NCBI GenBank assembly: GCA_947579605.1 | Contig: OX388315.1 | Coordinates: 868,001-932,000, forward strand | Reading direction: 5' to 3' | From: Athripsodes cinereus | Taxonomy: Eukaryota; Arthropoda; Insecta; Trichoptera; Leptoceridae | DNA: 64,000 nt | In this document: positions 34,795-45,059 of the stretch, piece after piece | Layout: each line of letters opens with the position of its first letter | How positions within the stretch are numbered: position 1 is the stretch's first letter | Made by a program: the position numbers and the translations under genes | Notes under the pieces: model-generated | What the model was told of the DNA's origin: nothing | Databases searched by the model: none | The model's input: only the letters and a program-made list of their open reading frames with translations

Positions 34795-34870
34795 TATGAA
34801 CTATGTATGTAAATATATAACATGTAAAAGGCTAGCGCCATGAATTGTTAATAAATAAATAAATAAATAA
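34795..34870 (+). repeat. LINE 3' tail with (AAAT)n
   Basis: ACATGTAAAAGGCTAGCGCC…TTAATAAATAAATAAA resembles the tails at 35165 and 60870. Confidence 0.55.
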
Positions 34871-35159
34871 CAAAATGTCATTATAATTATATATAGTATA
34901 TACGTATACCCTCGGTGTTATACAGTTAAACAATGTTATGAGGTGTGTGTATGCTGTGCGGCCGCCTTTACTTACTGTATGCCTAGCACATACCTACATT
35001 TTTATTATGTATTATTATTATGTACACTTATTAATATTTATTTTTACCTGTTGTTATTATGTTGTGTATTGTTTTTGTTTGCAATATACGTATACTGTAT
35101 TATTATTAAGTTATTATTTGTGTAGCTTTTAAGTTTAAGTGAAATGTTTTATTATTTTC

Positions 35160-35215
35160 TCTTTATCCTGTAAAAGGCATTAGCCGTATATGAGATAAAT
35201 AAATAAATAAATAAT
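35160..35215 (+). repeat. LINE 3' tail with (AAAT)n
   Basis: CTGTAAAAGGCATTAGCCGT, ATATGAG, ATAAATAAATAAATAAATAA. The T-rich 300 bp upstream is probably the rest of the 3' UTR; its two small frames (34938-35132) are not credible genes. Confidence 0.6.
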
Positions 35216-35224
35216 TTTGAAACT

Positions 35225-35497
35225 TACTACTACTACTATACTACTTTACTGTTACGGCATATCCCACATGTGGGGTAGCCAGCAGATTAGCTGCATGAAA
35301 TAAACATGGAAACCGTTTTTTCCATGCCAACGAAAAATTAAAATACTAAGTATGGGAGGCAAATCTAATCGCTAAATTTAAAATGGAAAATGTTTTAATA
35401 TTTTCGAACACCTGCTGCCTTTGACAGGACACTCAAAAACTTACGGAAAAGAGTTGGAAAGCAATCCTTTGAGGGGTGCTCCATGGAATGTTTGTTA
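35225..35497 (+). repeat. ~240-bp dispersed repeat
   Basis: Plus orientation copy: CATATCCCACATGTGGGGTA, GCCAGCAG, TTTTCGAACACCTGC, GACAGGACACTCAAAAACTT and GGGGTGCTCCATGG. TACTACTACTA at its left edge is the complement of the (TAG)n tail. Confidence 0.7.
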
Positions 35498-35499
35498 AA

Positions 35500-35935
35500 T
35501 AGCACGCAAGAATTATGATCCGAAATTATCATCACCGAAGTAGAATACTTTACAGTGTTTAAATGAAAATTTTAAGCGAAATGCCTGAAGGGAAGGATGT
35601 TAGAGATATACCTAACTACCTAGTTAAATTCAAATTGTATATTATGTATCCAAGGACAATCGCAGAGACCTTACTCAATTAATATTATTATTATTAGTAT
35701 TAAACATCAAAGAAGGGTTAATTACACGGCTTAATTTTTATTAATCGCCGAATTGAGTCAAGTCAATGAATCCCAAGGTCCTACAACCAATTTTTATTAC
35801 ACAAATACAGATTGTTGAAGATTGTAAGAAAATTATAACAATGTACCATAAAATTCATTCAAATTTTAGTTATAAACTTTCTTTTAAAACTTTATATATT
35901 TATGTGACGTAATTTTCATTGTACGTAGGTATGTA
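35500..35935. other. Unassigned stretch
   Basis: No gene or repeat boundary recognised. Confidence 0.35.
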
Positions 35936-35937
35936 CT

Positions 35938-36100
35938 TTTTTTAAATTAAAGATATATCTGGGTTTTGTTATAAACCCAAATACATACAACCTGATACAC
36001 CTTTCACAGTAAGCTAAAAGCTTGTTTCGAGAAAGGGGAGGGAACAACGGACCCCTTGTTCACGAGGCTGAGACTCTACCTCCAAGCTACCGACGAACTA
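35938..36100 (-). mobile_element. tRNA-derived SINE (family B), B box deleted
   Basis: Matches 14951-15129 at the tail, body and A-box end. The segment carrying the B box is missing: GAAAGGGGAGG runs straight into GAACAACGGACC. Confidence 0.75.
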
Positions 36101-36104
36101 ACAT

Positions 36105-37635
36105 ATATTTTTAATTATTACACCTATACTTTGAACTGCATTTGATTTGTATTAAAATTAAATATATTGCTTAGACCAAGTGATAAATAAAATAGAATAA
36201 AACTCTGTTTATATTTGAATTCATTAAGATTTAACTCAGAAAACGGAAATAATTATTCTATACCTCAGTATAAAAAAGTTTTAAATAAAAAGTTTGATTT
36301 AATTACTTGTGTCTAAAACGGTAAAATGTAAAACAGAAGTATCGGTTGGTATAAAGTTTAGTTTAGTAGGTAATTTAATCAACAAAGAAATGTAAAAAAA
36401 AATAACAAAGTAATCAAATGCACATTTTCAATTTTTTTAACGGCCTGAGTCTTTCAGAATACATATATAATAGCATATTAATAAAACATGAACTCATCCA
36501 TATTAAACATAGGTATACATTTTCTGATATTTTGATACTATGCGATATACTCACACATCCATGAAAAAGATTTCATTCAAAAAAACATAATAAAAAAAAT
36601 GTACTTTTCTAGACTACCACATGAAATATCTGCGATAAAATAGCAAATTATTGCGTTATTTGTAACTAGAATGGTTACTTTTTTCATTATTTTTTTATTG
36701 TATTTCATTCTAAATTGGTGATGCGTTATTTTTTGTGATTATGTTAGGTTTCACAAATCTAACATAATCATATTTCCATCATAATCTAACCATAGGAATG
36801 TCATGAAGTTGTTAAAAATGAGGGTGCTTTGCCTAAATGATTTGGTAATAATCTAGATGTTTTAACAATTTAAACAATTTGTAGATAGGTGGGTACACTT
36901 TTAAGTAAATGATACTCCAAAAACCATCAAGTATATATTATTACAAAAGTATGTAAATAGAAATGTTTGGAATGTAAGAAAGTATGTTTACAAGATATAA
37001 ATTTCATTATGTAGAATTATTACAAATAATAATAATACACTGTTTATGCATAATATATAAAACCATAATATTGTGAAAGATACACGAGAGAAAATGTATA
37101 ATTTAGTATCTATGTATGTATTACAAGTAATAGGAGTACATAAGAACATTTGGGTTAATTTAATTAAGGAATTCATCTTGGGGTGTGTTGGTTAAATTTA
37201 CTAAGTATATGCTAAATAGGTACGAAATAATATGTAGGTAGTATTTTTATCTATGTATATCTGTTACCCAAGCAACTTTCTTAAGTCCTGGTATTGTCTT
37301 TATCATTTTTGGGCTAATTCATCTTATTTTTACATTCAGTTAAAGCCAAAAATGCAAGTTTTATCTAAACATATGATCAAACCTTGTGTTCTAATCTACT
37401 ACAAACAATATACAGAAATAATCAAAGAAAATCATAAAGTCCACACCCCCATAAGGCGGCATACACTGCTTGCAAACATTTGGGTTATCCTCTTTGTGCT
37501 TGTTTAAAATAAGACATCACTTGAATTGAAAATGTTAATTTACTGTTTTGACGTTTAAAGAAGACTGAAATTTTACTGGACTTTCGAAAACTTAAAAAAA
37601 AGTGTGTTTACTTTTTATTTATCGAGAACTATACG
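36105..37635. other. Unassigned AT-rich stretch
   Basis: No gene or repeat boundary recognised. TTAGGTTTCACAAATC/TCTAACATAATCA around 36740-36775 forms only a weak inverted repeat (GATTATGTTAG / CTAACATAATC). Confidence 0.35.
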
Positions 37636-37644
37636 GAACGAAAC

Positions 37645-37728
37645 TTTGGCACGGAGAGGACAGCTTGCATGGTTATAACATGCGGCTGGCCTGCTGGCTC
37701 ACCCACTTGTGGGATACGCCGTGATTTT
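37645..37728 (-). repeat. ~240-bp dispersed repeat, 3' third
   Basis: GGCACGGAGAGGACAGCTTG, CATGGTTATAACATGCGG, then CCCACTTGTGGGATACGCCG and TGAT. Truncated at the left relative to 33610-33870. Confidence 0.65.
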
Positions 37729-37804
37729 AGTCTCGCCGTAGACATACAGAGGGTGGGCAAATTAATTAATCTAACCTTTTTCTTGCAGCAGTTTTGATAT
37801 TTTA

Positions 37805-38070
37805 ATTTATTAATTATGATTAAGATGGTACGGACACATTTTGAGAATACCACAGGGCAATATGATAAAAAAAGCAATGGACATAAAAGTAGAACCCAAA
37901 AGATCAGACAGACCAGTAACCATCTGGATGTCCACAATCGCCTATGGGACCTGGGGTAGACAGAGCTGCATTTGGAGGATGCAGGGGACCGCAGAACTTG
38001 GAGGATGACGACTAAGAGAGCCAACCTTCAATAATTGGGATAAAGGCGAGGGCAAAGAAGAAGAAGAAGT
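37805..38070 (+). pseudogene. LINE C-terminal remnant with (GAA)n
   Basis: RHILRIPQGNMIKKAMDIKV followed by EPKRSDRP, then frames with shifts (WMS, GRQSCIWRMQ) and a terminal (GAA)n. The H.LR.P….K.A…….K..RP pattern is that of LINE protein ends. Confidence 0.5.
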
Positions 38071-38439
38071 TTTGTTATTTTAATTAATGTCAACTTGTTT
38101 CTTTCTGTAACTAATAACTGGTAGCATTGTTCATATTATTTAAATTTGCTATAGACGTAGATAAGTTTATTTCTTGCTGTCACGGATGTGCGTCCATGCG
38201 CTATTTGAACCTATGTATTATTAATATTTTTTGTATCTCATTAGTTACCTACATAACAATAAAAAAAAACTATTTACATTACAAAGAGTGATGACATGCA
38301 TTGGCGAGATTATCACTATATAAGTGATTTCTTACATCTAGCTACGTCTTATTAAAAAAACACACATAACATTAAACAAATCACAATCAAGAATAAGAAA
38401 AATTGCTAAATAGAAACCAAAAAGAGGAAAAAAAAACAT

Positions 38440-38520
38440 TTTTAGTTAGCCTGATGATGAGAGCGGAAGCTCGCGAAAAATGAAATCACTGTGAAAGTAT
38501 CCACTAGATATAACTATCTA
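38440..38520 (+). repeat. Hammerhead-like motif
   Basis: CTGATGA at 38451-38457, a GAGC-GGAA-GCTC hairpin at 38461-38472 and GAAA at 38475-38478 follow the hammerhead core order, with a few extra bases at the foot of the stem. Downstream GTGAAAGTATCCACTAGATA resembles the 30825-30905 copy. No GUH cleavage triplet is evident next to it. Activity is unproven. Confidence 0.45.
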
Positions 38521-38536
38521 TCTATCTATCTATTCC

Positions 38537-38630
38537 CTCACGCCGTATCCCAAGTGGGGTAGGCAGAGAGAACGGAACGCCAATTAGATCTGTCCTTACA
38601 TACTTCTTTCGCTTCCTCTACAGTCACAAA
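38537..38630 (-). pseudogene. LINE C-terminal fragment
   Basis: On the minus strand VEEAKEVCKDR-like sequence (TTTGTGACTGTAGAGGAAGC, GAAAGAAGTATGTAAGGACA), then CGTTCCGTTCTCTCTGCCTA and CCCCACTTGGGATACGGCGT. Same end as 17950-18145, with (ATAG)n complement at its left. Confidence 0.65.
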
Positions 38631-38780
38631 GGACCAGAGATCGTATAAACGATTCATTGGTATTAATCTATAATATTTACTCTTCGCAAACAAATCATAG
38701 GTAAATATACCAACAACTTGTATGCGAAGAGTTAATATTATAGATTCGTACTAATGAATCGTTTGTACGATCTCTGGTCC
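38631..38780. mobile_element. 150-bp foldback MITE
   Basis: Begins GGACCAGAGATCGTATAAAC and ends with the near-complement GTTTGTACGATCTCTGGTCC. Arms of about 63 bp with a few mismatches; loop of about 25 bp. It abuts the LINE fragment at 38537-38630, so it was probably inserted there. Confidence 0.8.
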
Positions 38781-38789
38781 TAATCTGAT

Positions 38790-39600
38790 AGTACGTACCA
38801 ATGATTCGTTGTGAAATTTCGTTAGTATTTTTCTCAGTGTAATTTTAATTTAATCCGTGTATTATCTATATTTATAAAATGACGTGGATGTAATGTCCTA
38901 GAATTGATAAATTGTACAGTGTCCTTGAGGTGCTTTGGCACGTGAACGACACTTTAATGTTGTCCAATAATAATTTTATACGATACTCAAAAACTTCAAA
39001 TAAACAGAAAAGAAAGAGAGAGGGAGGCCTAATCTTCATCGGAGACTTCACAGAATACACGTGATCTAAAATACAAAATAAAAAAAGAAGTACATAAAAA
39101 ACTATTATACGAGTTAGTGAATAACAAAAGGGATGTCATGTCACTTAGCTAAGCAGAACATAATAAGAAATAATAGTTATTCCATGCTTCTGAGTACGAA
39201 TTTAGACTTAGCCTTGAAATGAAGATGGCAAGACGAAAGTACCTACCTAGGTGGTTAGGTTAACGTTGTATAGAAGATGTATTGATAATAATGTTAGGAA
39301 TGTTTATTAATTGAGAAGGGAGTTTGTTGATAGGAAATTACGCAACAGGAACTAAGTTAAAGTTTAATCTGTGGTTTAGCCATTAACGAATTGCTGAGAT
39401 TTCATAATACCAATTAGTTTCTCTATGATTATCATCACAACTAGACATTGCACCCTATCTTAATCACATGATGGATCTCTACCTTTAAGATGCAGAGTTT
39501 TGAATAAAAAGAGTAATTTTTATTTATTCCCTGTGTCGGTGTTTAGGTAGTGGAATTGCATTGCAAAATAAATAAAACAAATGTTTTACTCTACGGTTTG
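38790..39600. other. Unassigned stretch
   Basis: No gene recognised. TCCTTGAGGTGCTTTGGCAC and ACACTTTAATGTTGT near 38920-38965 resemble 19348-19385 on the same strand, so a shared low-copy repeat is present. Confidence 0.4.
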
Positions 39601-39606
39601 ATTTTA

Positions 39607-39783
39607 TTTAAAAAAAAGATAAATCTGGGTTTTGTTATAAACCCAAATACAACCTTATACATCTTTCACAGTAAGCTACTAAATGTTTGTGTCGTAAAAG
39701 GGGAGTTTGCCGGCACCTGGGATCGAACCACGTACCCCTTTTTCACGAGGTTGAGACTCTACCTCCAGGCTACCGACGAACTC
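39607..39783 (-). mobile_element. tRNA-derived SINE (family B)
   Basis: Complete copy with A box (TAGCCTGGAGGTAGAGTCTC), B box (GGTTCGATCCC), body and A-rich tail, minus strand. The frames across it at 39550-39881 are SINE sequence, not a gene. Confidence 0.82.
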
Positions 39784-39961
39784 TTAATTTGCGATTTAAA
39801 CTGCGAGTGTTTTGTATACAAAAAGATTTAGTTTTTTTTATATGTAGCTGTCACAGTTCAATTATTTTAAATTGCCAATAATGAATTATTATTTAGTGTT
39901 ACCATAGAGTTGAACTTAACGCACCACCGATTTCTCGAACCATGAGTTCACATCATCAGCA

Positions 39962-40157
39962 GGGTTACTCTTGACAAAACTAAACACGATCTTGATCTTG
40001 ATCATACGACGCACGAAGGGACTATGGTCAAAAACACCGCGCTACCACTAACGCACGTTCGGTTTGCCTGTATTTTTGGCCAATAGTCACTTCGTGCGTC
40101 GTATGATCAAGATCAAGACTATATTAAGATCGTGTTTAGTTTTGTCAAGAGTAGCCC
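39962..40157. mobile_element. Foldback MITE, copy 2
   Basis: Same family as 4071-4277: GGGTTACTCTTGACAAAACT…GAGTAGCCC with inner TTGATCTTGATCATACGACG and ACGCACGAAG. 196 bp, shorter in the left arm by a small deletion. Confidence 0.85.
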
Positions 40158-40164
40158 TGCTGGT

Positions 40165-40940
40165 GCTAATCTATAGTGAATAAAACAAAAACAAATATAA
40201 AAGTTCTTGAGGTTTACAGTTAAGGTGTAGGGGTAGGTGGGGTCATGTTGATTTCAGACATGGAGATCTTGGAATTTGTTTCCAATCGTAATTGTAAAAG
40301 CAACGTAATTAAAAGGCTACTATGTAAATAAACAAAGAAAAAGCGTAATGTTATCATATTATTTACTTGCTGAGGCATTTTTCTATTTTGGTCCTCTCAT
40401 GAAGTTACATAGCTACAGTTAGAATTTTCTGAAATGAAGAATTAACTTCATGTCAGAAAATTCCGAATTGAATAATTAGCATTTATCATCTCTTTATTAT
40501 AACTTTAATTTAAAGAAATCTTTATTGGGAAATGTGAAATCTAAGGACAAACTAAAAATGCTACCTCTAACCTCTTCAAACTAACCGTGTACCCGCACTT
40601 GTGCAAAGTAAGTATTTTGTTTAAAAACTAAAACATAATATTGTTAAAACTTAACAATACTTAACTTTAATCAAAGTTAATTCGTCGAGAGAAATGTTCA
40701 AGTACCTTTTACTTGTAGTGTACACAGTTTGTATTGTTGTGGATGAGGCTCAATTGATTAACTATGGTAATTAATAATGGAAACTTAAATTTCAAAATTA
40801 ATCAATTAATTATTAAGCTCTTAGGTACATACTCCAATAAATTGAATGAAACAAACATTGATTGTGTACTTTAGATTAATCTCTAGAGCACTGTTGAGTT
40901 TTCAATCGGTACATTTCTTTTAGCCTTTGAAGCACCTGGC
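40165..40940. other. Unassigned stretch
   Basis: No gene or repeat end recognised. Confidence 0.35.
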
Positions 40941-40964
40941 AAATATAAGACCTCTTACTATATT

Positions 40965-41785
40965 CTATAAGTTTTCGAGTGTCCCGTAAAAAAATATTTT
41001 TCAAAAGAATTAGACATTTTATATCATAAATTCAGCGAAGTGTGTCAATTATCTGAAAACGAAGGTCTTCTTATACTTGATCATGCATGTGTATTACATG
41101 CAAGTCTTCTTAAACTTGAACTTGCATGTTTATTACATGCAAGTCTTCTTAAACTTGAACTTGCATGTTTATTAAATGCAAGTCTTCTTAAACTTGAACT
41201 TGCATGTTTATTACATGCAAGTCTTCTTAAACTTGAACTTGCATGTTTATTACATGCAAGTCTTCTTAAACTTGAACTTGCATGTTTATTACATGCAAGT
41301 CTTCTTAAACTTGATCTTGCATGTTTATTACACGCAAGTCTTCTTAAACTTGAACTTGCATGTTTATTACATGCAAGTCTTCTTAAACTTGAACTTGCAT
41401 GTTTATTACATGCAAGTTTTCTTAAATTTGAACTTGCATGTTTATTACATGCAAGTCTTCTTAAACTTGAACTTGAATGTTTATTACATGCAAGTCTTCT
41501 TAAACTTGAACTTGCATGTTTATTACATGCAAGTCTTCTTAAACTTGAACTTGCATGTTTATTACATGCAAGTCTTCTTAAACTTGAACTTGCATGTTTA
41601 TTACATGCAAGTCTTCTTAAACTTGAACTTGCATGTTTATTACATGCAAGTCTTCTTAAACTTGAACTTGCATGTTTATTACATGCAAGTCTTCTTAAAC
41701 TTGAACTTGCATGTTTATTACATGCAAGTCTTCTTAAACTTGAACTTGCATGTTTATTACACTTGTGGGATATGCCGATAGTAGA
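40965..41785 (-). repeat. ~240-bp dispersed repeat expanded by a minisatellite
   Basis: The left part (AAGTTTTCGAGTGTCCCGTA, TTAGACATTTTATATCATAA, TTCAGCGA) and the right end (ACACTTGTGGGATATGCCG) are those of the dispersed repeat. In place of the CTTGCATGTTTTATATGCAG segment lies the array at 41085-41760. Confidence 0.75.
41085..41760. repeat. 39-bp minisatellite, 17 units
   Basis: Seventeen near-identical 39-bp units, each with CATGCAAGTCTTCTTAAACT and TGAACTTGCATGTTTATTA. Because 39 is divisible by 3, long open frames (41040-41789, 41176-41781) run through it as 13-residue repeats such as LLHASLLKLELAC. They are by-products and not evidence of a gene. Each junction holds an inverted repeat, ACTTGCATG/CATGCAAGT. 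Variants are concentrated in the first ten units (units 3, 6, 9 and 10) and the last seven are uniform. Confidence 0.95.
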
Positions 41786-41837
41786 TTAATTTGTTGATTT
41801 CCTGTAAGCACATATTAATTAATTTATTTATTCATAC

Positions 41838-42028
41838 CATTACAATTGAGGTAGCCAGCAAACATATATTATGTAAGTGACATGCAAATCGTTGCATCCT
41901 TTCAAAAAATAGCTTAATACATTTAAAATGTGTGGCATATCTCATTGCCGAATTGAATATTGAAATGTCTCGTAAGGGGTGTTTTAAAAATGCCCACTTT
42001 TGATGAGACACTCAGGGACTCCACGGTT
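41838..42028 (+). repeat. ~240-bp dispersed repeat, diverged
   Basis: GAGGTAGCCAGCA, TGTGGCATATCTCATTGCCG, AATGTCTCG and GAGACACTCAGGGACT align with the repeat in plus orientation. Confidence 0.55.
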
Positions 42029-42034
42029 ATAAAA

Positions 42035-42935
42035 TAATGAAAAATAATATATACCGAAATCAAAATGAAAAAAACTTAAGGGTAGCTTAAAGTTCAAATA
42101 AAATGCTCCTGAAAGCATGACGGAAGCAAAATAATGTATTTAAGAAAATTTCATGCAATTCTTTTAATGTGTTTTTACCATTAAGATAGCATGACATTGG
42201 AAATGCTTTGATAGTATAATTGAAATAAATATATTTCTCCATGAAATTGCAGCAAGTCATAAGAAAAAAATATTAAGCAATGGTGCTATACCTAATTTTA
42301 GATTTGAAATACAGAAGAGTGGAAGTCTTTTTTGATTTTAAATTCCATAGGGAATTCTTATGATACGTATTCTACGTGAAAAATATGACATATTATAATA
42401 CAATTCGTATGATACTCGAATAAAAATTGTAAAATAAATATTGTGCGTGGGTTGTTTTCAATTTAAAATCATACCATCAATAATAATATGATATGTTATT
42501 AAACGGACCATAAATACATTGAAATCATTCATGTGAAAAATGAACATGTCAAAACTATTTTGGTCTTTGATCAATCCAAATAAATGTCAATATTAGTCTA
42601 AAGTCTACATATTATATAAATAAAACAATACTATGTATGTGCTTCCATTAGGGTATTTTTCTGGGTATTTTTGGTATACCAAAATTAATATTTAACTACC
42701 TACCTACTTGTGAACTTGTAATGTTTTTCAAGCAGTTATAAGTAAGTAACAACTTGTTCAAAACAAAAAAAATCTCACGGGCGGGCGAAATCCGCCTCGT
42801 GGAAATCTTCTTAACTAGGTACTGTAAAACTTTCAATATCCCTTTAATGAAGAGAAACACCAATGTTTATATTTTTATTCAAATAATCCATGGATTGGAA
42901 ATGCACACATAGGAAAAAAATATTATACCTAATAA
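42035..42935. other. Unassigned AT-rich stretch
   Basis: No gene or repeat boundary recognised. Confidence 0.35.
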
Positions 42936-42939
42936 TCAA

Positions 42940-43060
42940 TTCAGCGATGAGATATGCCACCAACCCCGAATGTTTTAAACTTTTACTAGTACGAAAAAAA
43001 TAGATTTGCATGTTTTTCAAATGCAGATAGTCCGCTGACTACCCCAATTATGGGAGATTA
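42940..43060 (-). repeat. ~240-bp dispersed repeat, partial
   Basis: TTCAGCGATGAGATATGCCA, CCGAATGTTTTAAACTTTTA and GCTGACTACCCCAATTATGG, minus orientation. Confidence 0.6.
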
Positions 43061-43179
43061 TTTAATTCGTTATTATTATTTTTTTTATATTGGCTGTTGT
43101 CACTTTGGGATTATTCGTTTTTTTAAATTAAAATAAACAAAAAAGTTTTAATTAAAAAACAAAGAAGTTATAATTACCC

Positions 43180-43270
43180 ACTGGTGATGGAGTAGCTTGC
43201 AACGAAAGGCCTCTGAGAATAATTAAACTTTCATTTATGAAAATTAGCAGTGTTTTTAATTATAATTTAA
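43180..43270 (+). repeat. Degenerate hammerhead-like sequence
   Basis: CACTGGTGATGGAG…CGAAAGGCCTCTGAGAATAA then AGCAGTGTTTTTAATTA. The GAAAGGCCTCTG block and GTGTTT end match the palindromes at 15202 and 62318, but the hairpin between the core blocks is poorly paired. Confidence 0.35.
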
Positions 43271-43371
43271 TTTTATTTGATATAGTAATTAAAGTTGTAC
43301 TGTTTCTGTTAGTGACGAAATCAGTTATGTCTTTCTTTACGTAATCACTATTAAAATCACTTATCAAATTT

Positions 43372-43405
43372 TTTTTTTTTATTTATTTATTTATTTATTT
43401 ATTCA
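43372..43405. repeat. (TTTA)n microsatellite
   Basis: T-run followed by ATTTATTTATTTATTTATT. Probably the tail of a LINE on the minus strand. Confidence 0.7.
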
Positions 43406-43537
43406 CCAATGACACACTTCAGATAATACATGTAAATTGAAACAATATACAAGAGACATAATAATATAAACAATGTATTACCCTATTTAAAATAAATATG
43501 AAATTATATAGGATGTAAAAAGCTTGTTACGTAAATT

Positions 43538-43678
43538 GTGTTGGTGTGTGTGTGTGTGTGAGGGTGTGTGTGTGTGTGGGTGGGTGGGTGGGTGAGAGTG
43601 TGTGTGAGAGGGTGTGTGTGTGTGTGAGGGTGTGTGTGTGAGTGTGTGTGTGTGTGAGGGTGTGTGTGTGTTTGTGTA
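43538..43678. repeat. (GT)n/(GTGAG)n composite microsatellite
   Basis: GTGTGTGTG broken by GAGGG, GGTGGGTGGG and GAGAG. The frames on the minus strand (43504-43692, 43527-43880) are His/Thr repeats and not genes. Confidence 0.9.
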
Positions 43679-43704
43679 AGATATAAATACAAAATATTAC
43701 CCTA

Positions 43705-43905
43705 CATCCATCCCACACGTGGGGTAGCCAGCGGACCAACTGTTTGTAGTAAGCATCCAACTCTTCTTCCCTGTGCCAATAAAAGTTAAGACATTCAGGA
43801 TGAATGCCACACCTCATCGCTGAACTGAAGATGTTAAATGTCTTATTAATGATTTTTTTTTTACGCTTTTTACGGGACACTCAAAAACTAATGGAAGAAA
43901 TTGGG
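43705..43905 (+). repeat. ~240-bp dispersed repeat
   Basis: CATCCCACACGTGGGGTAGC, CAGCGGACCAA, GTTAAGACATTCAGGATGAA, CCTCATCGCTGAACTGAAGA and ACGGGACACTCAAAAACTAA. Good match over most of its length. Confidence 0.7.
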
Positions 43906-43909
43906 GTTT

Positions 43910-44345
43910 TTAGGTATCTTTTGCTGTTTTACAAAATCCTCTTTTTTGCAGGGCAAAACTTGCAGAAAAGAGTGGGGGTCTATTTTTTATGAAACTTTAC
44001 GTTAAAACTAAATCTGTTTCAAACAAGAAGTAGTCTGGAATTTATATTTTTTATAACAAAAAAACACAATTGGTTTTGTTTCAAAACAGTTCAAAATGAA
44101 AAGGTAAGTTCTTTTTGGCAAACTGTTAAGGTAGATACGTTGAAAACTTTAAGTTTAATAAAAGAGAACATTGTCAACAGATTTGAAAAGTTTGGTACAA
44201 ACAAATATAATAATATTGCTTTTCATCAAATATATGTTAAGAGTATTTTTTTTATTCTTCTTTATAGTCTATTTTTGGCGCCCTTGTCATGGATCACTAA
44301 ATAGCGCCAAATTATTTAAATTGCCCAATAATTCTTATTATCATG
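43910..44345. other. Unassigned stretch
   Basis: No gene recognised. The 83-aa frame at 44171-44422 is chance. Confidence 0.35.
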
Positions 44346-44349
44346 AGCA

Positions 44350-45056
44350 TGGCATCTGTGAGAAATTAAGTAACCAGCAAAATAATTATATCCTAATGGC
44401 ATGCATCATGACAAAATATTAAGACATTCAGGATGAGACACATTCCCGAACCTAGGAGGTATATATATAATGAGTTAGAATCCATTGGATTGGTCTGCAA
44501 CGAGTTTGGACTTTCTTCTCCACTCCTCTCTATTCTCAGCCAGTCTCTTCAACTCCATGTATGAGCCACAGCTCATGTCCCTCTTCAGTTGGTCCATATA
44601 GGCGTCTCTCGGTCGGCAGTCCTGGGTAGCTGATGTTGTGGCCAATCCAGTTAGCTCGTTGTTGGCAGATTCTTTTGAGGAGTTGCCTTTTTTCGCCAAC
44701 CCTGGTAAACACTTCTTCGTTTTCGACGTGTTCCGACCAATGAATCTTCAGCATTCGTCTATAGCACCACATTTCAAATGCCGCTAACCGTCCGCTTTCA
44801 CTCTTGCTGATGGTCCACGTCTCGCACCCATATAGCAAAATGTTCCACACAAAGGCTTTAGTGAGATTCTTCCTCACGCTTAAATCAATATTAGGAGATT
44901 CCAATATTTTGGATTTTTTGTTAAAGGCAATTCGTGCCTGGTTTATTTTGCTCACAATTTCTGATTTGGAGTGTCCGTCCTGGTTTATTCTGCTGCCCAA
45001 TTACACGAATTCTTTTACATTGGAGGTACCTTGGAGGTAAAATGTCTTAATTATTT
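44350..45056 (+). repeat. ~240-bp dispersed repeat split by a LINE
   Basis: Left part with TAACCAGCAAAATAATTA and TTAAGACATTCAGGATGAGA, right part AAAATGTCTTAATTATTTA. The retrotransposon fragment at 44462-45028 separates them. Confidence 0.65.
44462..45028 (-). mobile_element. 5'-truncated LINE (DQSNGL family) with target duplication
   Basis: The minus strand encodes GSRINQDGHSKSEIVSKINQ, ARIAFNKKSKILESPNIDL, GCETWTISKSESGRLAAFEM, WCYRRMLKIHWSEHVENEEV, then a frame change at a deletion of about 47 bp, and finally RRKSKLVADQSNGF. CCTAGGAGGTA (44451-44461) and CCTTGGAGGTA (45029-45039) match at 10 of 11 and mark the target duplication. Less damaged than 29162-30261 (no stop in the first 150 codons). 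Confidence 0.85.
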
Positions 45057-45059
45057 ATT

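Noticed and set aside
36740..36780. Short inverted repeat as a terminator or regulatory hairpin
   Set aside because: Only about 11 bp in AT-rich DNA, with no gene nearby; consistent with chance.
41085..41760. CRISPR array
   Set aside because: Contiguous identical 39-bp units with no unique spacers in a eukaryotic repeat context; it is a minisatellite.
41040..41789. 249-aa and 201-aa open frames with 13-residue repeats
   Set aside because: They arise because a 39-bp minisatellite unit is a multiple of three and lacks stops in two frames. The array sits in a non-coding repeat, so a repeat protein is not supported.
43504..43880. His/Thr-rich open frames
   Set aside because: Translation of a GT-rich microsatellite on the complementary strand.
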